Source of the DNA: Ruegeria sp. ANG-R
Lineage (GTDB): Bacteria > Pseudomonadota > Alphaproteobacteria > Rhodobacterales > Rhodobacteraceae
Length of the DNA: 64,000 nt
Assembly: GCF_000813985.1 (NCBI RefSeq)
Contig: NZ_JWLJ01000005.1
Coordinates: 1 to 64,000, forward strand
Reading direction: 5' to 3'
In this document: positions 43,285 to 54,744 of the stretch, one piece after another
How positions within the stretch are numbered: position 1 is the first letter of the stretch
How the letters are laid out: the number at the start of each line of letters is the position of its first letter
Translations under genes and position numbers: made by a program
Notes under the pieces: model-generated
What the model was told of the DNA's origin: nothing
The model's database searches: none
What the model saw: only the letters and a program-made list of their open reading frames with translations

Positions 43285-44832
43285 TTACCGAACCCAGACC
43301 TCAACCCGGCGATTCACCTTGCGGCCCCATTCGGTGTCATCGCAAGCCATGGGCATGGCTTCACCAAATCCCTCAACGGTGATCTCGATACTGTCCGGGA
43401 TGCTTGTCTCGATCGCAGCGAGGACCGCGTTGCGCACCGTTTTGGCGCGCTGCAGAGCGATGCGCGCATTGGCAGAGGCCGCGCCTTCCCCATCGCTGAA
43501 CCCCGCGAAGGTCAGTTGCTGTACATCAAGCGTACCGCTTTCCAGCGCTTGCGCCAGTTGCAGGATGTTGGACCGAGACTGCGCGTCGGGCCGGGAAGAT
43601 CCCGCTTCAAATCGGAACGACAAAGATAGCCGGGACAACGGGCGGAGCGTTTCGATCATCCGCTGCAGTTCTTCCAGCCCGACCTCGGAACCCCCGGTTG
43701 TGATGGCATTGGCCAACCGATCGCCCTGCAGGCCAACGTGTATCATCTCGGGTGATTGATCGACAAAGCCTGCCCTGCGAATAACCGGCTGCGCCGCGTC
43801 GCTTTGGGTATAGGCAAGGAATTGTCGCGCGATGCGCGGCAATCGCCTTTGTGGCAGATAGATGAACAGGGGCGAGGTCAGCGGATAATCCTCGGTTTTT
43901 ACCGATTGCCGTGTTGCCGAGAGGGCATGACCGCAGCCGCCGGTCAGTGGCAACGCGCGCGCATCGTCGGCCTCGGCAAGGCTCGCGATACCGATCGCAA
44001 ACGGGTCGGATGAGACCGTCCGGACAAGATCGCTACTGCGCACGTGACGCGTGATGTCCGCGGAGTGCGCCGGAGCCAGCAGCAGGTCTTCGACCGCCTG
44101 CGCCAAACCCGATCCGGCTTGCGGCAGGTGCAGCGAGATCGGTGCGTCGGGGCCGCCCAGATCGGTCCAGTTGATGACCTCGGCCGCGAAGACCTTCGCC
44201 AGATCAGCCGGGGATATCTGACGTACCGGATTGTCAGCCGATACAACCGGCACCATCGCATCCAGCGCCACGACGCGTGACCGGCGCGCTTGCGTCAGAT
44301 TCCCTAGTCCGGCATCGCGGGTCAGCTCCATCTCATCCGGGCGGATTTCGCGTTGTGCCAGCACAATATCGGCGCTGTTTTCAGCCAGATCGGCAAAGCC
44401 TCGGGCAGTGTCCGCGGCGTGAAATGTCAGCCTGGCCAGAGGGGCCTGTCGATCAGGATGATGCAGAGCATACACATGTTGCGTTTCGGCACCCTCGGGT
44501 TGCGATAGTATCAGCCCCTCCTGCGCTGCGAATCCCTGGGCAAGTGCGGGTAGCAGGGTCTCGGCCATGACCGATGAGCCGGAGAACCGGATCTCGGCCA
44601 CAAAATCGGTCAGATTAGGGCAGGCAGGCCCATCGCAGGTGACGCCCGAACCATCAATCGTCAGCTCGCCGAACTGAGTGTCGACACGGTAGAACTCGCC
44701 GTCATATCCCAACAGGGTTCCGACCACCTCGACCTTGCCGTCATGTGAGGTCAGGGTGATGTCCTGCGCCGTAGCGACCTGTGCCGAAAACAGCGCCAAA
44801 AGCGCGGCCTGTGCCGCACGAAGAATTTTCAT
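43285..44832 (-). CDS. PstS-like substrate-binding domain fused to OmpA peptidoglycan-binding domain
   Basis: 515 residues. A Sec signal peptide (1-22, ending VATAQ) leads to a short N-terminal region, then a phosphate-binding-protein-like domain (about 80-340; IRFSGSSVMAETLLPALAQ opens like PstS). The OmpA C-terminal domain (about 400-515) ends GFGEAMPMACDDTEWGRKVNRRVEVWV, with the peptidoglycan-contact asparagine and arginine. The protein should therefore sit in the periplasm bound to the cell wall. A ligand for the binding domain is not known; no Pst permease genes are nearby. Confidence 0.88.
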   Translation of the reverse strand: MKILRAAQAALLALFSAQVATAQDITLTSHDGKVEVVGTLLGYDGEFYRVDTQFGELTIDGSGVTCDGPACPNLTDFVAEIRFSGSSVMAETLLPALAQGFAAQEGLILSQPEGAETQHVYALHHPDRQAPLARLTFHAADTARGFADLAENSADIVLAQREIRPDEMELTRDAGLGNLTQARRSRVVALDAMVPVVSADNPVRQISPADLAKVFAAEVINWTDLGGPDAPISLHLPQAGSGLAQAVEDLLLAPAHSADITRHVRSSDLVRTVSSDPFAIGIASLAEADDARALPLTGGCGHALSATRQSVKTEDYPLTSPLFIYLPQRRLPRIARQFLAYTQSDAAQPVIRRAGFVDQSPEMIHVGLQGDRLANAITTGGSEVGLEELQRMIETLRPLSRLSLSFRFEAGSSRPDAQSRSNILQLAQALESGTLDVQQLTFAGFSDGEGAASANARIALQRAKTVRNAVLAAIETSIPDSIEITVEGFGEAMPMACDDTEWGRKVNRRVEVWVR

Positions 44833-44857
44833 AAGAGACCGTTGAACTGCCTGCTGC

Positions 44858-45778
44858 CTATCTGGCAGCGATTGTCAGGTCTGAGAACAGATTATTCAAC
44901 ACCAGAAAATCACCCGCTGCATCGCAGTCGGGCATATCCAGCGTCAGATCACGCGACCGAAGGCGCTGATCTGTGCGCCATTCCAGCGATTGCACGTTCA
45001 GAGCTTTGCCGCAATTTGCCTCGGTGACCTCGGTTTCAACCGAAAGAGTGATTGTCCCGGTCTCGGTCGTGGACTGAACGGGGAAGGAATACACTTCTAT
45101 GTTGCGCGCGGTGTCCGAACCGCCCTGTCCCAGATGGATCACCGAGCCCGTCCCGCCGGCCTCGGAACCGGACCAGACATGACCCTCTTCTCCATAACCG
45201 GCGCCGAATTCAAGCGCGTGCAGCTGCAGGCCTGTCTCACCCTGCCACTGCAGCGCGATCCGGTTGAAACTGTTGATTTCGGGCACATGAATCGTCGCAA
45301 CCGTGCCTTTCTCATCGGGGAATGAGATGAGATAAATGGCATATTCGGACAGCGCCGGTACCGTCAGGTTCAGGCCGCCAAGCGAATCTGTTTCGGTACT
45401 GAAAACAAGCCCGTTGTGGTGAACCTCGATGGTTTCATTCGCATGGCAAGGGGCTTTGACCCGCAACCGGACATTCGCGCCGGGCACCGCCAGAGCGCGT
45501 GCGCTCAGATCGCAATTCGACGGCAAACGGCTTTGTTCCGGGCTTGGTCGCGAGGGTTCAGGCAATATATCGTGGCTCGTTTCTGCCGGGGAGGAGGAGG
45601 TCAGAACAACATCCCTGAGCCCGACTAGGCCCGAGTCCTGGTCCGAGATCGAAGCGATGCGCGCGCCACTTTGCTCAGCGGCGGGCTGCGGCGCCGAACC
45701 GCTTTGCATCAGATATCCGATGGCCACGGCGCAGGCAACGGTTCCGCCCGTGGTCACGTAGTTCTTTATTACAAACAA
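44858..45778 (-). CDS. Uncharacterised protein with N-terminal membrane anchor
   Basis: 306 residues. An N-terminal hydrophobic segment (NYVTTGGTVACAVAIGYLMQSG) anchors a mostly beta-rich, secreted-type domain with five cysteines (SNCDLSA, APCHANE, EANCGKA, MPDCDAA plus one in the anchor). No family recognised. The start is a TTG at 45778 (MFVIKNYVTTGG) because GGGAGGG lies about 5 bases before it; the frame is open to 45811. It is 25 bases upstream of the PstS/OmpA gene on the same strand, so the two may cooperate at the cell wall (inference). Confidence 0.7.
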   Translation of the reverse strand: MFVIKNYVTTGGTVACAVAIGYLMQSGSAPQPAAEQSGARIASISDQDSGLVGLRDVVLTSSSPAETSHDILPEPSRPSPEQSRLPSNCDLSARALAVPGANVRLRVKAPCHANETIEVHHNGLVFSTETDSLGGLNLTVPALSEYAIYLISFPDEKGTVATIHVPEINSFNRIALQWQGETGLQLHALEFGAGYGEEGHVWSGSEAGGTGSVIHLGQGGSDTARNIEVYSFPVQSTTETGTITLSVETEVTEANCGKALNVQSLEWRTDQRLRSRDLTLDMPDCDAAGDFLVLNNLFSDLTIAAR

Positions 45779-45821
45779 GACACCCTCCCCAGTTGAAGGA
45801 GCGAGTTGCAATCTGATGCTG

Positions 45822-45845
45822 AAACACGGCCAATATGTGGCCGTG
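45822..45845 (-). terminator. Probable secA terminator
   Basis: An 8-bp stem CACGGCCA (45825-45832) / TGGCCGTG (45838-45845) with a 5-base loop. On the minus strand it is followed by a short T run (TTTC). It lies between the secA stop and the next leftward gene. The T tract is short, so efficiency is uncertain. Confidence 0.5.
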
Positions 45846-45878
45846 AGGCGGACTCATTGTGTCGGAAGGCAGGTGACC

Positions 45879-48596
45879 TTAGGTCAATCTTCCGTGGCAG
45901 TGTTTGAACTTTTTGCCTGATCCGCAGGGGCACGGGTCATTGCGCGACGGGTTCCCCCACGTTGCCGGATCATCTTCGACAAAGCCGGGGCGGGCATCGC
46001 CAGAAGCCTCGGCCTCGGCCAGAGCCTCGGCCCTACCCGCTGCCTTATCGACCGCTTGCTGAGCCTGGGCCTGCTGCGCCGCCATCTGCGCCAGCATTTC
46101 CTTCTGTTCTTCTTCGCTCAGCGGACGCACGCGCGACAATTGCTGCGTTACGGTTTCACGCAACGAATCGAGCATTCCTTCGAACAGTTGGAAACTTTCG
46201 TTCTTGTACTCGTTCAGCGGATCGCGCTGCGCATAGCCGCGGAACCCCACGACCGAGCGCAAATGTTCCAGCGTCAGAAGATGCTCGCGCCATTTGCCGT
46301 CGATGGTCTGCAGCAGAACCTGCTTTTCGATGTTACGCATGTTCTCGGGGCCGAAAGCGACCGCCTTCTGCGCCATCATTTCATCGGCGGACTTGATCAG
46401 ACGTTCACGGATTTGCTCGTCATCCACGCCTTCCTCGGCGGCCCAGTCCTGAACCGGGGCATCGATGCTCAGCTTGTCCTTGATTGCCTCATGCAGGCCA
46501 TCCGTGTCCCATTGATCGGCGTAGGTTTTCGGCGGCATGTATTCATCGATCATGTCGTCGATCACCTGTTCGCGCATGTCCGACACAATCTCGGACAGAT
46601 CGTCCGCCGACATGATCTCGCGCCGCTGGCTGAAGATCACTTTACGCTGATCGTTCATCACGTCGTCGAATTTCAACACGTTCTTGCGCATGTCAAAGTT
46701 ACGGCCTTCGACTTTGGACTGCGCCCGTTCTAGTGATTTGTTCACCCAAGGATGGATGATCGCCTCACCTTCTTTCATGCCCAGCGTGGTCAGAACCTTG
46801 TCCAGCCGTTCCGACCCGAAGATGCGCATCAGGTCGTCTTCGAGGCTCAGGTAAAACACGGTGCGGCCCGGGTCGCCCTGACGGCCAGAGCGGCCCCGCA
46901 GCTGGTTGTCGATCCGGCGGCTTTCATGCCGCTCGGAAGCCATGACATAAAGGCCACCGGCTTCCAGCACTTTTTCTTTTTCTTCCGCGTGCCTGGCTTC
47001 TTCTGTCGCACGCAGCTCGGCCGGATCGGCCTCGGGGTTTTCGGCCAGCGCCTTCAGCACCTTCATCTCGACATTACCACCCAGCTGAATGTCGGTGCCG
47101 CGGCCCGCCATGTTGGTGGCGATGGTCACCGCACCCAGGCGGCCAGCATCGGCCACAATCTGTGCTTCCTGCTCGTGTTGACGGGCGTTCAGAACATTGT
47201 GCTCGATGCCTTCCTGGGTCAGCAGCTGGCTGATCACTTCGGATTTTTCAATCGAGGTCGTACCGACCAGACAAGGCTGACCTTTTTCACCGGCCCTTTT
47301 GACCTGTTTGATAATGGCATCATATTTCTCGGCCGTCGTGCGATAGACCTGATCGTCTTTGTCCACTCGCGCAATCGGTCTGTTGGTCGGAACCTCGACC
47401 ACCCCCAGGCCATAGATTTCCTGGAATTCTTCGGCCTCGGTCAGAGCGGTGCCGGTCATGCCCGACAGTTTGTCATAGAGGCGGAAATAGTTCTGGAAAG
47501 TCACACTGGCCAGCGTCACATTTTCAGGCTGGATCTGTACGCCTTCCTTGGCTTCGATGGCCTGATGCAGGCCTTCTGACAGACGGCGGCCCGGCATCAT
47601 CCGGCCAGTGAACTCGTCGATCAGCACGACATTGCCATCACGGACGATATAGTCCTTGTCGCGCTGTAACAGCTTATGCGCACGCAGACCCTGATTGACG
47701 TGATGTACGACGGTCGTGCTTTCGGGGTCGTACAGAGAATGCCCCTCGGGGATCAGACCCGCAGCCAGCAACTGTTCTTCCAGAAACTCGTTGCCCTCGT
47801 CGGTGAAGGTCACGTTGCGGGTCTTTTCGTCCAGCGAGAAGTGATCTTCCTGCAAAGTTGGGATCACCGCATCGATGGCAGTGTACAGGTCCGACCGATC
47901 CTGCGCCGGCCCCGAGATGATCAGTGGTGTCCGCGCCTCATCGATCAGGATCGAATCCACCTCGTCCACAATCGCGAAATTGTGGTGCTTCTGATAGACC
48001 TGCTCCAGATCGGCCTTCATGTTGTCGCGCAGATAGTCAAAACCCAACTCGTTGTTGGTCGCATAGGTGACGTCACAGTTATACGCCGCCATCTTCTCGG
48101 CATCTGGCTGGCCCGACCAGATCACTCCGGTGGTCATGCCGACTGCGGCAAACACCTTGCCCATCCATTCCGAGTCGCGCTTGGCAAGATATTCGTTCAC
48201 CGTGACCACATGCACGCCCTTGCCGGTCAGTGCGTTCAGATATGCGGGGAAGGTTGCGACAAGCGTTTTGCCTTCACCTGTTTTCATCTCGGCAATGTTG
48301 CCTTGATGCAGGAAAGCGCCGCCCATCAGCTGTACGTCGAAGGCCCGCAGACCCAGCGCACGTTTCGCCCCTTCGCGTACATTGGCAAAGGCTTCGGGCA
48401 GCAGGTCATCCAGCTTTTCGCCATCCAGCGCGCGTTTGCGCAGTTCGGCGGTCTTTTCGATCAGACCGTCGTCGGAAAGCTTCTCGAACTCCGGCTCCAG
48501 CGCATTGATCTTTTCGATCAGGGGGCGGGTCGCCTTGATCTTGCGGTCGTTCGGTGTTCCGAACACCTTTTTGGCGAGCGTTCCGAGTCCCAGCAT
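45879..48596 (-). CDS. secA: Protein translocase ATPase SecA
   Basis: Motor of the Sec pathway, pushing preproteins through SecYEG. 905 residues. Walker A in [17 protein letters not shown] (near 103-119), [20 protein letters not shown] (Walker B region), [16 protein letters not shown] and the helicase-like [11 protein letters not shown] motif. The C-terminal zinc-binding tail [14 protein letters not shown], which contacts SecB and ribosomes, is complete. ATG 48596 ([13 protein letters not shown]) has GGAGTG upstream; 22 extra in-frame codons to 48662 look untranslated. Divergent from the parvulin gene. Confidence 0.98.
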   Translation of the reverse strand: MLGLGTLAKKVFGTPNDRKIKATRPLIEKINALEPEFEKLSDDGLIEKTAELRKRALDGEKLDDLLPEAFANVREGAKRALGLRAFDVQLMGGAFLHQGNIAEMKTGEGKTLVATFPAYLNALTGKGVHVVTVNEYLAKRDSEWMGKVFAAVGMTTGVIWSGQPDAEKMAAYNCDVTYATNNELGFDYLRDNMKADLEQVYQKHHNFAIVDEVDSILIDEARTPLIISGPAQDRSDLYTAIDAVIPTLQEDHFSLDEKTRNVTFTDEGNEFLEEQLLAAGLIPEGHSLYDPESTTVVHHVNQGLRAHKLLQRDKDYIVRDGNVVLIDEFTGRMMPGRRLSEGLHQAIEAKEGVQIQPENVTLASVTFQNYFRLYDKLSGMTGTALTEAEEFQEIYGLGVVEVPTNRPIARVDKDDQVYRTTAEKYDAIIKQVKRAGEKGQPCLVGTTSIEKSEVISQLLTQEGIEHNVLNARQHEQEAQIVADAGRLGAVTIATNMAGRGTDIQLGGNVEMKVLKALAENPEADPAELRATEEARHAEEKEKVLEAGGLYVMASERHESRRIDNQLRGRSGRQGDPGRTVFYLSLEDDLMRIFGSERLDKVLTTLGMKEGEAIIHPWVNKSLERAQSKVEGRNFDMRKNVLKFDDVMNDQRKVIFSQRREIMSADDLSEIVSDMREQVIDDMIDEYMPPKTYADQWDTDGLHEAIKDKLSIDAPVQDWAAEEGVDDEQIRERLIKSADEMMAQKAVAFGPENMRNIEKQVLLQTIDGKWREHLLTLEHLRSVVGFRGYAQRDPLNEYKNESFQLFEGMLDSLRETVTQQLSRVRPLSEEEQKEMLAQMAAQQAQAQQAVDKAAGRAEALAEAEASGDARPGFVEDDPATWGNPSRNDPCPCGSGKKFKHCHGRLT

Positions 48597-48772
48597 GTTC
48601 ACTCCAGCGGATCTGTTCTTATCGTGGTTGCGACAGGCTTGCCCACCTTGCGCGCAACCCATAGATACGGGGGGTGAAAGGCGGCCCTGTCCAAGGCTTC
48701 AAAGCGATGTAAGCGGCAGGTTCTGAAGTGTCAACGCCGCGCCCTGTCGCGGCAAAGAAATAGGATGATTCC

Positions 48773-49621
48773 ATGCCCAAAGGCCTCACTTTTCTGCCAT
48801 CGCTGGCGCTTGCTGCCGTGATGGCTCTGCCGCTGGCCGCCCAGGAGGCACCGGATGCCAACACCGTTGTTGCCCGCGTGAACGGCGACGAGATCACATT
48901 GGGTCACGTCATCGCCACCGCTTCGGCCCTGCCTGCGCAGTATCAGCAGTTGGAAGATGACGTCCTGTATGACTTCATCCTTGAACAACTGGTCCAGCAG
49001 CACCTGCTGGGGCAAGAACAAGAGGCGCTGAACCCGCTGAACGCGCTGCGGTTGGAAAACGAAACCCGTTCTTTGCGCGCGGTGCAAACGGTCGAGGCGC
49101 TTACAGCCGCCGAGGTCACGGATGAGGCCATTCAGGCCGCCTATGACGCACAATTCGCCGAGTTCGAGGGCGAAGACGAATTCAACGCCAGCCACATTCT
49201 GGTCGAAACCGAAGACGAAGCCAAAGCGATCAAAGCACAACTGGACGAGGGCGCGGATTTCGCCGAACTGGCGAAAGAGAAATCCACCGGCCCTTCTGGT
49301 CCCAATGGCGGTGCGCTGGGCTGGTTCGGCAAAGGCCAGATGGTGTCCGAGTTCGAAACCGCTGTTTTGGGCCTTGAAAAGGGCCAGATTTCAGAACCGG
49401 TGCAAACCCAATTCGGCTGGCATCTGGTCACGCTGAATGACAAGCGAAAAACGGAAGCGCCCGAGCTTGAGGTCGTGCGCGCTGAATTGGCCGAGACCAT
49501 CCGGCAAGAGGCGATCCAGGCCAAGATCGATGAACTGACCCAGCAAGCGACGATAGAACGTCCCGCGCTGGAAGGGGCCGGGCCCGAGATCATGCGCCAG
49601 TTCGAACTGTTACAGGAGTAA
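48773..49621 (+). CDS. Parvulin-type peptidyl-prolyl isomerase, exported
   Basis: 282 residues. A signal peptide (to LPLAAQEA, about 22 residues) is followed by a SurA/PrsA-like N-terminal helical region. The PpiC rotamase domain (about 130-225) has ASHILVETEDEAKAI, STGPSGPNGGALGWFGKGQM and VQTQFGWHLV. It acts as a folding catalyst for exported proteins, and sits divergently beside secA. The start has AGGAT 6 bases upstream. Followed by argJ after 5 bases, so probably an operon with argJ and mutT. Confidence 0.92.
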   Translation: MPKGLTFLPSLALAAVMALPLAAQEAPDANTVVARVNGDEITLGHVIATASALPAQYQQLEDDVLYDFILEQLVQQHLLGQEQEALNPLNALRLENETRSLRAVQTVEALTAAEVTDEAIQAAYDAQFAEFEGEDEFNASHILVETEDEAKAIKAQLDEGADFAELAKEKSTGPSGPNGGALGWFGKGQMVSEFETAVLGLEKGQISEPVQTQFGWHLVTLNDKRKTEAPELEVVRAELAETIRQEAIQAKIDELTQQATIERPALEGAGPEIMRQFELLQE

Positions 49622-49626
49622 CGCGC

Positions 49627-50853
49627 GTGGCCACGATCACCAAGGTTTCGCCGCTGGCCCCTGCGGCTTTCCCCGACTTGCCAGCCATCGACGGCGTACG
49701 CTTTGCCACTGTTGAGGCAGGCGTGCGCTATCAGGGCCGCACCGATGTGATGCTGGCAGTGCTTGATCCGGGCACGTCGGTGGCTGGGGTCTTTACCCGC
49801 TCAGCCACGCGCGCGGCGCCTGTGCTGGACTGCCAGGAGAAGATCGGCGGCCCCAACGACGGCCCGGCGGCGATCCTTGTAAATTCGGGCAACGCCAATG
49901 CCTTTACCGGCCATTACGGTCAGACCTCGGTGGCCGAGGTGACGCAGGCCGTCTCTAAGGCCACAGGTGTGGCCGATGGCCGGATTTTTACCTCCTCCAC
50001 CGGCGTGATCGGAGAGCCGCTGGCTCATGACCGAATCATAGCCAAGCTCGAAGACCTGAAATCCACTCTCAGCCGCCACGCCATCGAAGACGCGGCACGG
50101 GCGATCATGACCACCGATACCTTCCCGAAAGGCGCCTCGGCGCAGGTAGATATTGGTGGCAAAACAGTCTCTATTGCAGGGATTGCGAAAGGCTCCGGCA
50201 TGATCGCCCCCGATATGGCGACGATGCTGGTCTATATCTTCACCGATGCACAGGTCGAGCAATCAGCACTGCAAGCGATGCTGTGCGGGCAGACCGATCG
50301 CACCTTCAACTGCATCACCGTGGACAGCGACACCTCGACCTCAGACTCGCTGCTGCTATGTGCCACCGGAGCCTCCGGCGTCGATACCACCGGCAACGCG
50401 GCCTTTGCTGAAGCTTTGGAAAAGGTGATGCTGGGCCTTGCGCAGCAGGTGGTGCGCGACGGTGAAGGGGCCACGAAATTCGTAGAAATTCGTGTGACTG
50501 GGGCCGCCACGGATGCCGACGCCAAGACCCACGGGTTGGCCATTGCCAACTCTCCTCTGGTCAAAACCGCCATCGCGGGCGAAGACCCGAACTGGGGCCG
50601 CATCGTCATGGCCATTGGCAAATCCGGCGCCGCCGCGGATCGCGACCTTCTGAGCATTTCCTTCGGAGATATCCTTGTGGCCGAAAAAGGCTGGGTCAGC
50701 CCCAATTACCGCGAGGAAGATGCCGCATCCTATATGAAAAGTCAGGACCTGGTGATCGCGGTCGATCTGGGTCTGGGTGAGGGGGCATCCACCGTTTGGA
50801 CCTGCGATCTGACCCACGGCTATATCGAGATCAACGCGGATTACCGCTCGTGA
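49627..50853 (+). CDS. argJ: Bifunctional glutamate N-acetyltransferase / amino-acid N-acetyltransferase ArgJ
   Basis: Transfers acetyl from acetylornithine to glutamate, closing the cyclic arginine route. 408 residues. The self-cleavage site is in KGSGMIAPDMATMLVYIFTD (the ATML threonine becomes the new N-terminal nucleophile). NSGNANAFTG and DPNWGRIVMAIGKSG are further conserved blocks. The GTG start has GGAG about 8 bases upstream, overlapping the end of the isomerase gene. Together with argG at 7 kb it shows arginine prototrophy genes dispersed on the chromosome. Confidence 0.96.
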   Translation: MATITKVSPLAPAAFPDLPAIDGVRFATVEAGVRYQGRTDVMLAVLDPGTSVAGVFTRSATRAAPVLDCQEKIGGPNDGPAAILVNSGNANAFTGHYGQTSVAEVTQAVSKATGVADGRIFTSSTGVIGEPLAHDRIIAKLEDLKSTLSRHAIEDAARAIMTTDTFPKGASAQVDIGGKTVSIAGIAKGSGMIAPDMATMLVYIFTDAQVEQSALQAMLCGQTDRTFNCITVDSDTSTSDSLLLCATGASGVDTTGNAAFAEALEKVMLGLAQQVVRDGEGATKFVEIRVTGAATDADAKTHGLAIANSPLVKTAIAGEDPNWGRIVMAIGKSGAAADRDLLSISFGDILVAEKGWVSPNYREEDAASYMKSQDLVIAVDLGLGEGASTVWTCDLTHGYIEINADYRS

Positions 50854-51248
50854 AAACAGTATTAGTGTCTGCCGTCGCCCTGATCGACATTGAGGGCCGC
50901 GTCCTGCTGGCCCAACGTCCCGAGGGCAAGTCGATGGCCGGTCTCTGGGAGTTTCCCGGCGGCAAAATCGAACCCGGCGAAACCCCCGAGGCCGCCCTGA
51001 TCCGTGAGTTGCACGAGGAGTTGGGCATCGACACCTGGGCCTCCTGCCTCGCGCCTTTGACCTTTGCCAGCCACAGCTATCACGATTTCCACTTGCTCAT
51101 GCCTCTCTTTGCCTGCCGCAAATGGGAGGGCATCCCGCAATCGAAAGAGGGTCAGGCGTTGAAATGGGTGCGGGCGAATGATCTGCGGAACTATCCAATG
51201 CCTGCGGCGGACGTGCCGTTGATTCCGATCCTGCGGGATTGGTTGTAG
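50850..51248 (+). CDS. mutT: MutT-type 8-oxo-dGTP diphosphatase
   Basis: 132 residues. NUDIX box GGKIEPGETPEAALIRELHEELGI (near 35-58) is canonical (G-x5-E-x7-REUXEELGU). LLAQRPEGKSMAGLWEFPGG before it is the MutT pattern, and the domain ends with W-V-R-A-N-D-L-x-x-Y-P-M-P-A-A-D-V-P as in MutT. It sanitises oxidised guanine nucleotides. The GTG start overlaps the argJ stop as GTGA. Confidence 0.92.
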   Translation: MKTVLVSAVALIDIEGRVLLAQRPEGKSMAGLWEFPGGKIEPGETPEAALIRELHEELGIDTWASCLAPLTFASHSYHDFHLLMPLFACRKWEGIPQSKEGQALKWVRANDLRNYPMPAADVPLIPILRDWL

Positions 51249-51262
51249 GTCAAAAGCTGCGC

Positions 51263-51306
51263 AAACTGTCTCATTCTCTGGCTGGGTGACAGGCAGTTTT
51301 TCTTTC
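51263..51306 (+). terminator. Probable terminator after mutT
   Basis: AAACTG (51263-51268) can pair with CAGTTT (51294-51299), with an inner CTGTC/GACAG alternative. A T-rich run TTTTTCTTT follows. It lies between the convergent mutT and sterol-desaturase-family genes. Confidence 0.5.
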
Positions 51307-51316
51307 ACGAAAATGG

Positions 51317-52288
51317 TCAGCTACGCTGAAAAATCCGGGCTGCCTTCATCACCGGCTCAACGTAAACGCCGTAAAGTGATCGATAATCCTTGGTTTCCGG
51401 CCCGATACCGAATTGTAGTTCTTCGCGGCCTTGAGGCACATAGAGCGTCCCGCCCAGTCTATCCCAGATCGCCAACCCGCCACCCATGTTTTTATCCCAG
51501 TGCTTGGGATCACTTGAGTGATGGATCTGATGCATTGCTGGCGAAATCAGCCATTTTTCAACACGTGGGCCAAAGCTGACCCATGCTGGACTGTGGCGCA
51601 GGACACCGCCGATGATGTTGGAGGCAAAGAAAATGACGTTCGCCCCGCCAATTTGATAGACCGTCAGGTGATCTCCAAACAGGCCCCAAAACACACCATT
51701 TACTATCGCAGCTGCGCCTACCGTGCAAAACACGAAAAACACAGTATCGAACGGGTGGTGTCGCTCGGCTGTTGCAAAGTTCAAATGTTCTGCTGAGTGA
51801 TGGATCTTGTGGAATTCCCAGAGCAATGGAACCTTATGTTGTAGATAGTGCAACCACCAGCGCATGAAATCGTTGACCAGATACAACGTAACGGTCAGCG
51901 CAACTGCGGCCCAAACCGAACCATCTTCATTTTGAAGATTTGCGCCCAGAGTTCTGATCTCATCTGCGATTACAGGCGTCAGTTGCCAAAGGGTTTTCAC
52001 AATCCAATCGAGTACAAACACATAGAGGACCGGATTAAGCACGAGAATTACGTAGTCGATAAACGCCGAACGGGATCGCCAAACCTCTTTCCTGAAAAAA
52101 ACGGAAAGGAACCTTCGGTCATCTCCCCCAATCCGATGGGCAATGATTGCAATGATCATGCCGCACAGAACGTATACCCAAAAATGTCGCAGGTTTGCGT
52201 TATCAGCAATGCCCGAGATTTTGGAGATGGCCACCTGTGCCAGTTCTGTTGGATCCATTGCGCCGCGCCCGCGTGAAACTCCCGACAT
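51317..52288 (-). CDS. Sterol desaturase / fatty acid hydroxylase family protein
   Basis: 323-residue membrane di-iron oxygenase. The histidine clusters of the family are visible: HYLQH (HxxxH), HKIHHS (HxxHH), HH in ERHHPF and HQIHHS near the C-terminus. About four or five membrane helices lie in the first 230 residues (e.g. FWVYVLCGMIIAIIAH, FIDYVILVLNPVLYVFVL). The substrate is unknown; members hydroxylate or desaturate sterols, fatty acids, carotenoids or ornithine lipids. Base composition looks AT-richer than the neighbours, hinting at transfer. The start is uncertain: ATG 52288 or ATG 52258 (MDPTELAQ). Confidence 0.87.
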   Translation of the reverse strand: MSGVSRGRGAMDPTELAQVAISKISGIADNANLRHFWVYVLCGMIIAIIAHRIGGDDRRFLSVFFRKEVWRSRSAFIDYVILVLNPVLYVFVLDWIVKTLWQLTPVIADEIRTLGANLQNEDGSVWAAVALTVTLYLVNDFMRWWLHYLQHKVPLLWEFHKIHHSAEHLNFATAERHHPFDTVFFVFCTVGAAAIVNGVFWGLFGDHLTVYQIGGANVIFFASNIIGGVLRHSPAWVSFGPRVEKWLISPAMHQIHHSSDPKHWDKNMGGGLAIWDRLGGTLYVPQGREELQFGIGPETKDYRSLYGVYVEPVMKAARIFQRS

Positions 52289-52319
52289 AAGTCCAGTCAC
52301 ACAAAAAACCGGCGGAATT

Positions 52320-52445
52320 ATGACGCATTGGTTCCTTCTGCCAGTCGTCTACCTCGCCTCACAGATCGCTGTATTTTGCGTTCAGGGACCCCTGCTGCTG
52401 TTCCTATTATCTCCACTCGTGATCTTGATTTGTTCTTTCCGCTAA
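52320..52445 (+). CDS. Possible small hydrophobic protein
   Basis: 41 codons, MTHWFLLPVVYLASQIAVFC then a second hydrophobic run ending LLSPLVILICSFR. GGCGGA lies just upstream of the ATG. Nearly all residues are membrane-compatible, giving one long or two short helices. Divergent from the sterol-desaturase-family gene across 31 bases, within the AT-richer patch. No family recognised; it may be a chance ORF. Confidence 0.35.
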   Translation: MTHWFLLPVVYLASQIAVFCVQGPLLLFLLSPLVILICSFR

Positions 52446-52521
52446 ATACGGGCGACAATTAGATCTCTTGCGATCTGGTGGATGATGGGATCGTTCAATT
52501 CAAAGGTATGTAAGTTTTGTA

Positions 52522-52569
52522 CAATTCGAACGATTGCCCCTGCTTCCTTGTTACAATTTGTTAGAATTG
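52522..52569. promoter_or_regulatory. Two similar inverted repeats upstream of the acyl-CoA ligase operon
   Basis: CAATTCGAACGATTG (52522-52536) and CAATTTGTTAGAATTG (52554-52569) each have CAAT/ATTG half-sites. Their starts are 32 bases apart, about three helical turns. They lie about 110-155 bases before the operon start in an otherwise empty AT-rich stretch (52446-52678). An operator pair for a TetR- or GntR-like regulator is an inference; no regulator gene is adjacent. Confidence 0.35.
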
Positions 52570-52678
52570 AGAAAACATCAGGAAAAAGTTGACGCTGATC
52601 CTTCGCATGTCCCTAATCGGGGCGTTGGCGTTCGGGCACCATCCCGAACCCGCCATTTTCGACCCAGGGAGGGGTCGG

Positions 52679-54670
<1,992 letters not shown>

Positions 54671-54744
54671 TGGCCGGTCGTGCGCCGCTCGACCTGCGGT
54701 CATCGCCCCGCCCGCCATCCCGTTTTTGTGTCAGGGAGGTTCTG

